DNA from: an uncultured Bacteriovorax sp.
GTDB taxonomy: Bacteria; Bdellovibrionota; Bacteriovoracia; Bacteriovoracales; Bacteriovoracaceae
Direction: 5' to 3'
NCBI GenBank assembly: GCA_943914745.1
Contig: CALUDF010000133.1
Coordinates: forward strand, 1-8,031
Length of the DNA: 8,031 bases
Positions within the stretch are counted from its first letter, which is position 1. Each line of letters starts with the position of its first letter. Below the pieces are notes generated by a model, which saw only the letters and a program-made list of their open reading frames with translations, was not told the DNA's origin and ran no database searches. The translations under genes and the position numbers were made by a program. Positions 6,396 through 8,031 of the stretch are shown here, piece by piece.

Positions 6396-7493
6396 TTATT
6401 CCTCAACTTTAAAGTCTTTCAGTAGATTCCCAAGTGATTGCTTTAATTCTTTAGGCGCTTTTGTTTTAGTCTCTGGAGTTGAGGCTGGGGTAGCTGTTCC
6501 TGGAGCTTGCGCCTTATTGTCATCACTCACATAGGAAGTAAAACTTGGCAGTTCCGTTTTATAAACAATTCTGTCGAGGTGTTTTACAAACCCACTCCAA
6601 TGCCCAGTGCTCGAGTCGTTCTTTTTAATTTGCTCCAAAGACCCCATTTTTGAATCCATCAGGTCAATTAGGTGAACGAGGTAAGCCTCAGATGTATTCG
6701 GGATTTTTGGCGACCCATATTCGTATTCACCATGATGGGCAAGCAGGATGTGCTTGATGTGCATTTTCATATTGTAAGGGAAATTTTTAATCTTAGCTGC
6801 GTAGTGGTCGACAATTTCCAGACCTTTGACCAAGTGGCCGACAAGTTTTCCTTCTTCCGTGTAATCGACAACCGGCCCTTCTGTGAGCTCATAGATTTTG
6901 CAGAGATCGTGAAGGATGCAGCCAGCGACGACGTAAGAGCGGTTGACTTTATAGTGGGGAGAGAGAATGACGGCGAGTTTAGTGCACGAAAGAATATGCT
7001 CTAAAAGTCCCGATTGGTAAGCGTGGTGAATACTCTTTCCCGCTTGCCAGATTTTTAGCCTACGGGCAATTTCTGGGTCATGCAAAATCGTATTGAGTAA
7101 ATCTTTGATATAAACTTCTTCTAATGAATCGACAATCAAAAGGAGTTCCTCGAACATTTTCTCCGGAGCGCTTCCGGCCTTCTGAATATAGTCTTCGCGG
7201 TCGAATTGCTCGTCGCCAAGTTTTGAGAGTTCGCTGACGATGAGTTGGAGCCGTCCTTGGAATTGATTGATCTTTCCATTGATGATCACTACATCACCCG
7301 AGCGGATTTGTCCGATAATCGTTTCGGCCCCATGCCACTTGCGCGCTTCAATTTCTCCTGATTTATCTGCCAGAATAATATTGAGATAGCTCTTTCCGTC
7401 TTTTCCTTCAGCACTTGTGATGTATTTGACCAAGAAAGGAGAGAGGACTTCGTCTTTTGGCCCGAGTTGGTTGATGAATTGAGTTTTATTCAA
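6396..7493 (-). CDS. yhaM: YhaM-type 3'-5' exoribonuclease (OB fold plus HD domain)
   Basis: The product is 365 residues from TTG 7493. An N-terminal OB-fold nucleic-acid-binding domain (about 15-90, with K-S-Y-L-N-I-I-L-A-D-K-S-G-E-I-E-A) is followed by an HD metal-dependent domain: S-I-H-H-A-Y-Q-S-G-L-L-E-H at 154-166, the L-H-D-L-C-K signature with His195/Asp196, G-H-L-V-K-G at 219-224, H-H-G-E-Y at 253-257, and L-I-D-L-M-D-S-K at 275-282. This domain pair and these motifs identify the YhaM/CBF1 family, known in Gram-positive bacteria as manganese-dependent 3'-5' exonucleases acting on RNA and single-stranded DNA in the cytoplasm. A Pro/Thr/Lys-rich C-terminal tail (about 327-350) is an extra. 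A GTG at 7502 also starts the frame, but it overlaps the ribosome site that suits the TTG. The family is sure; activity in this organism is inferred. Confidence 0.9.
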   Translation of the reverse strand: MNKTQFINQLGPKDEVLSPFLVKYITSAEGKDGKSYLNIILADKSGEIEARKWHGAETIIGQIRSGDVVIINGKINQFQGRLQLIVSELSKLGDEQFDREDYIQKAGSAPEKMFEELLLIVDSLEEVYIKDLLNTILHDPEIARRLKIWQAGKSIHHAYQSGLLEHILSCTKLAVILSPHYKVNRSYVVAGCILHDLCKIYELTEGPVVDYTEEGKLVGHLVKGLEIVDHYAAKIKNFPYNMKMHIKHILLAHHGEYEYGSPKIPNTSEAYLVHLIDLMDSKMGSLEQIKKNDSSTGHWSGFVKHLDRIVYKTELPSFTSYVSDDNKAQAPGTATPASTPETKTKAPKELKQSLGNLLKDFKVEE

Positions 7494-7501
7494 GGGGAGC
7501 A

Positions 7502-7506
7502 CTCCT
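7502..7506 (-). promoter_or_regulatory. Ribosome binding site deciding the TTG start of the yhaM-like gene
   Basis: AGGAG on the minus strand ends eight bases before TTG 7491-7493, an ideal spacing. The alternative GTG at 7500-7502 begins with the last G of this motif and so cannot use it. The GGAG can also pair with CTCC just downstream (7496-7499), a small local structure that might dampen initiation. Confidence 0.55.
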
Positions 7507-7550
7507 AAAGGTCTGTGTCTTTTAGACCGAAAATCATAAGGGAGATTATC

Positions 7551-8021
7551 ATGTCAAAAAAAATGTATTTAATCACATTTTTATCGGTTGTTCTTTTTAA
7601 TTCTGAAACTTCTTTTGGGCAAGAACTAAAGAAAGAATTAGGGATTTGTGGCAAAAGCATGAGCGCGATTTTAAAGATTGCGCAAAAGACAACACCCGCT
7701 TTAGTAGAGGCTTCCATTCATGACAGTGAGTTTTGTGACAATGGACGCTATGAAGAGAGTGCCAACTTTGTCATTAAGCTTTATGGGGCCGGCGATAAAT
7801 TGGTTTATGACAAACATGTTTTTTTAAACCCGCTGGTTTTTCATGAAGGCATGGGAGATAAAAAAGATCCAGGTGCCATTAAAAATACAAAAATTAAACA
7901 AGATGGGAATTCACGAATTGTGAAATTTCCAGTGACCCCAGAGATGGGAAAAATCACAAAATATAAAATTGAATCTCTCGATGAGAAAAAGACTTACGAA
8001 ATACAAAACATAAAATGGTAA
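7551..8021 (+). CDS. Small secreted protein of unknown function
   Basis: The product is 156 residues. MSKKMYLITFLSVVLFNSET is the start of a signal peptide, with a likely cleavage after S-F-G (residue 23), so it is periplasmic or secreted. The frame extends upstream to a GTG at 7515, but AAGGGAG at 7538-7544, six bases before ATG 7551, and the clean signal peptide fix the start at 7551. The mature part has two cysteines (G-I-C-G near the start and E-F-C-D-N-G about 30 residues later) that could form a disulfide. It continues with alternating hydrophobic and charged stretches suggesting a beta-rich domain, and ends E-I-Q-N-I-K-W. I recognise no family. It is divergent from the yhaM-like gene with a 57-base gap, and another gene may start five bases after its stop. 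Confidence 0.75.
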   Translation: MSKKMYLITFLSVVLFNSETSFGQELKKELGICGKSMSAILKIAQKTTPALVEASIHDSEFCDNGRYEESANFVIKLYGAGDKLVYDKHVFLNPLVFHEGMGDKKDPGAIKNTKIKQDGNSRIVKFPVTPEMGKITKYKIESLDEKKTYEIQNIKW

Positions 8022-8025
8022 TTTT

Positions 8026-8031
8026 ATGAAA
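8026..8031 (+). CDS. Possible first two codons of a further gene cut by the window end
   Basis: ATG AAA begins four bases after the stop of the small secreted protein gene. Met-Lys is a common exported-protein start and the spacing suits an operon, but there is only a weak ribosome site and the rest lies outside the window. Confidence 0.25.

Noticed and set aside
6672..7004. Plus-strand open frame opposite the HD domain
   Set aside because: The minus strand encodes the conserved HD motifs here; the plus product is antisense to them.
7510..7528. Short inverted repeat GGTCT-N9-AGACC in the divergent intergenic region
   Set aside because: The arms are only five bases with no supporting context; such repeats are common by chance.
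7515..7550. Upstream GTG start for the small secreted protein
   Set aside because: It would add twelve residues before a clean signal peptide and would absorb the well-placed AAGGGAG ribosome site of ATG 7551.
7552..7557. Perfect TTGACA on the minus strand upstream of the yhaM-like gene
   Set aside because: The best -10-like sequence, TATGAT (7533-7538), is only 13 bases away, and at 17 bases the match is poor, so I do not call a promoter.

Overview
The window looks like chromosomal DNA of a Gram-negative bacterium of fairly low GC. It is dense with exported proteins: several signal peptides, three or more lipoproteins, one twin-arginine (Tat) signal and two CxxCH haem-binding motifs. The two-membrane-segment protein, the Tat/DUF1501-like protein and the general style resemble the Bdellovibrio/Bacteriovorax group (Bdellovibrionota). 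That assignment is inference from gene style; no rRNA or other marker gene is present.

Left part (1-1370): the 3' part of a small secreted four-cysteine protein runs rightward. It is followed convergently by a leftward monohaem cytochrome c lipoprotein (376-744). A rightward, translationally coupled pair follows: a small two-pass membrane protein that stops where a HAMP domain would begin, and a tiny putative lipoprotein (823-1370).

Centre (1371-5354): a 146-base intergenic stretch carries a perfect 10-4-10 AT-rich dyad (1465-1488). After it comes a tight three-gene operon: (1) a secreted CxxCH protein with DUF1588/DUF1585-like features, (2) a Tat-exported DUF1501-like protein, (3) a cysteine-rich lipoprotein whose two ends resemble pieces of planctomycete-type cytochrome proteins. 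The genes are separated by 3 bases and then overlap by 8. This operon is the most interesting part of the window. It looks like a compact, split version of the DUF1501 + planctomycete-cytochrome pairings known elsewhere, whose function is not established. The cytochrome lipoprotein at 376-744 could be an electron-transfer partner.

Right part (5351-8031): two leftward genes follow, an alpha/beta hydrolase with a long disordered N-terminus (5351-6331) and a YhaM-type OB-fold/HD-domain 3'-5' exoribonuclease (6396-7493). The hydrolase stop codon shares a TTAA with the stop of the central operon. A consensus TATAAT sits six bases before its ATG, suggesting a leaderless transcript. A small secreted orphan protein (7551-8021) diverges from the yhaM-like gene, and the first two codons of a possible next gene end the window.

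No tRNA, rRNA, CRISPR array, insertion sequence or attachment site was seen, and no gene-free stretch exceeds 300 bases.
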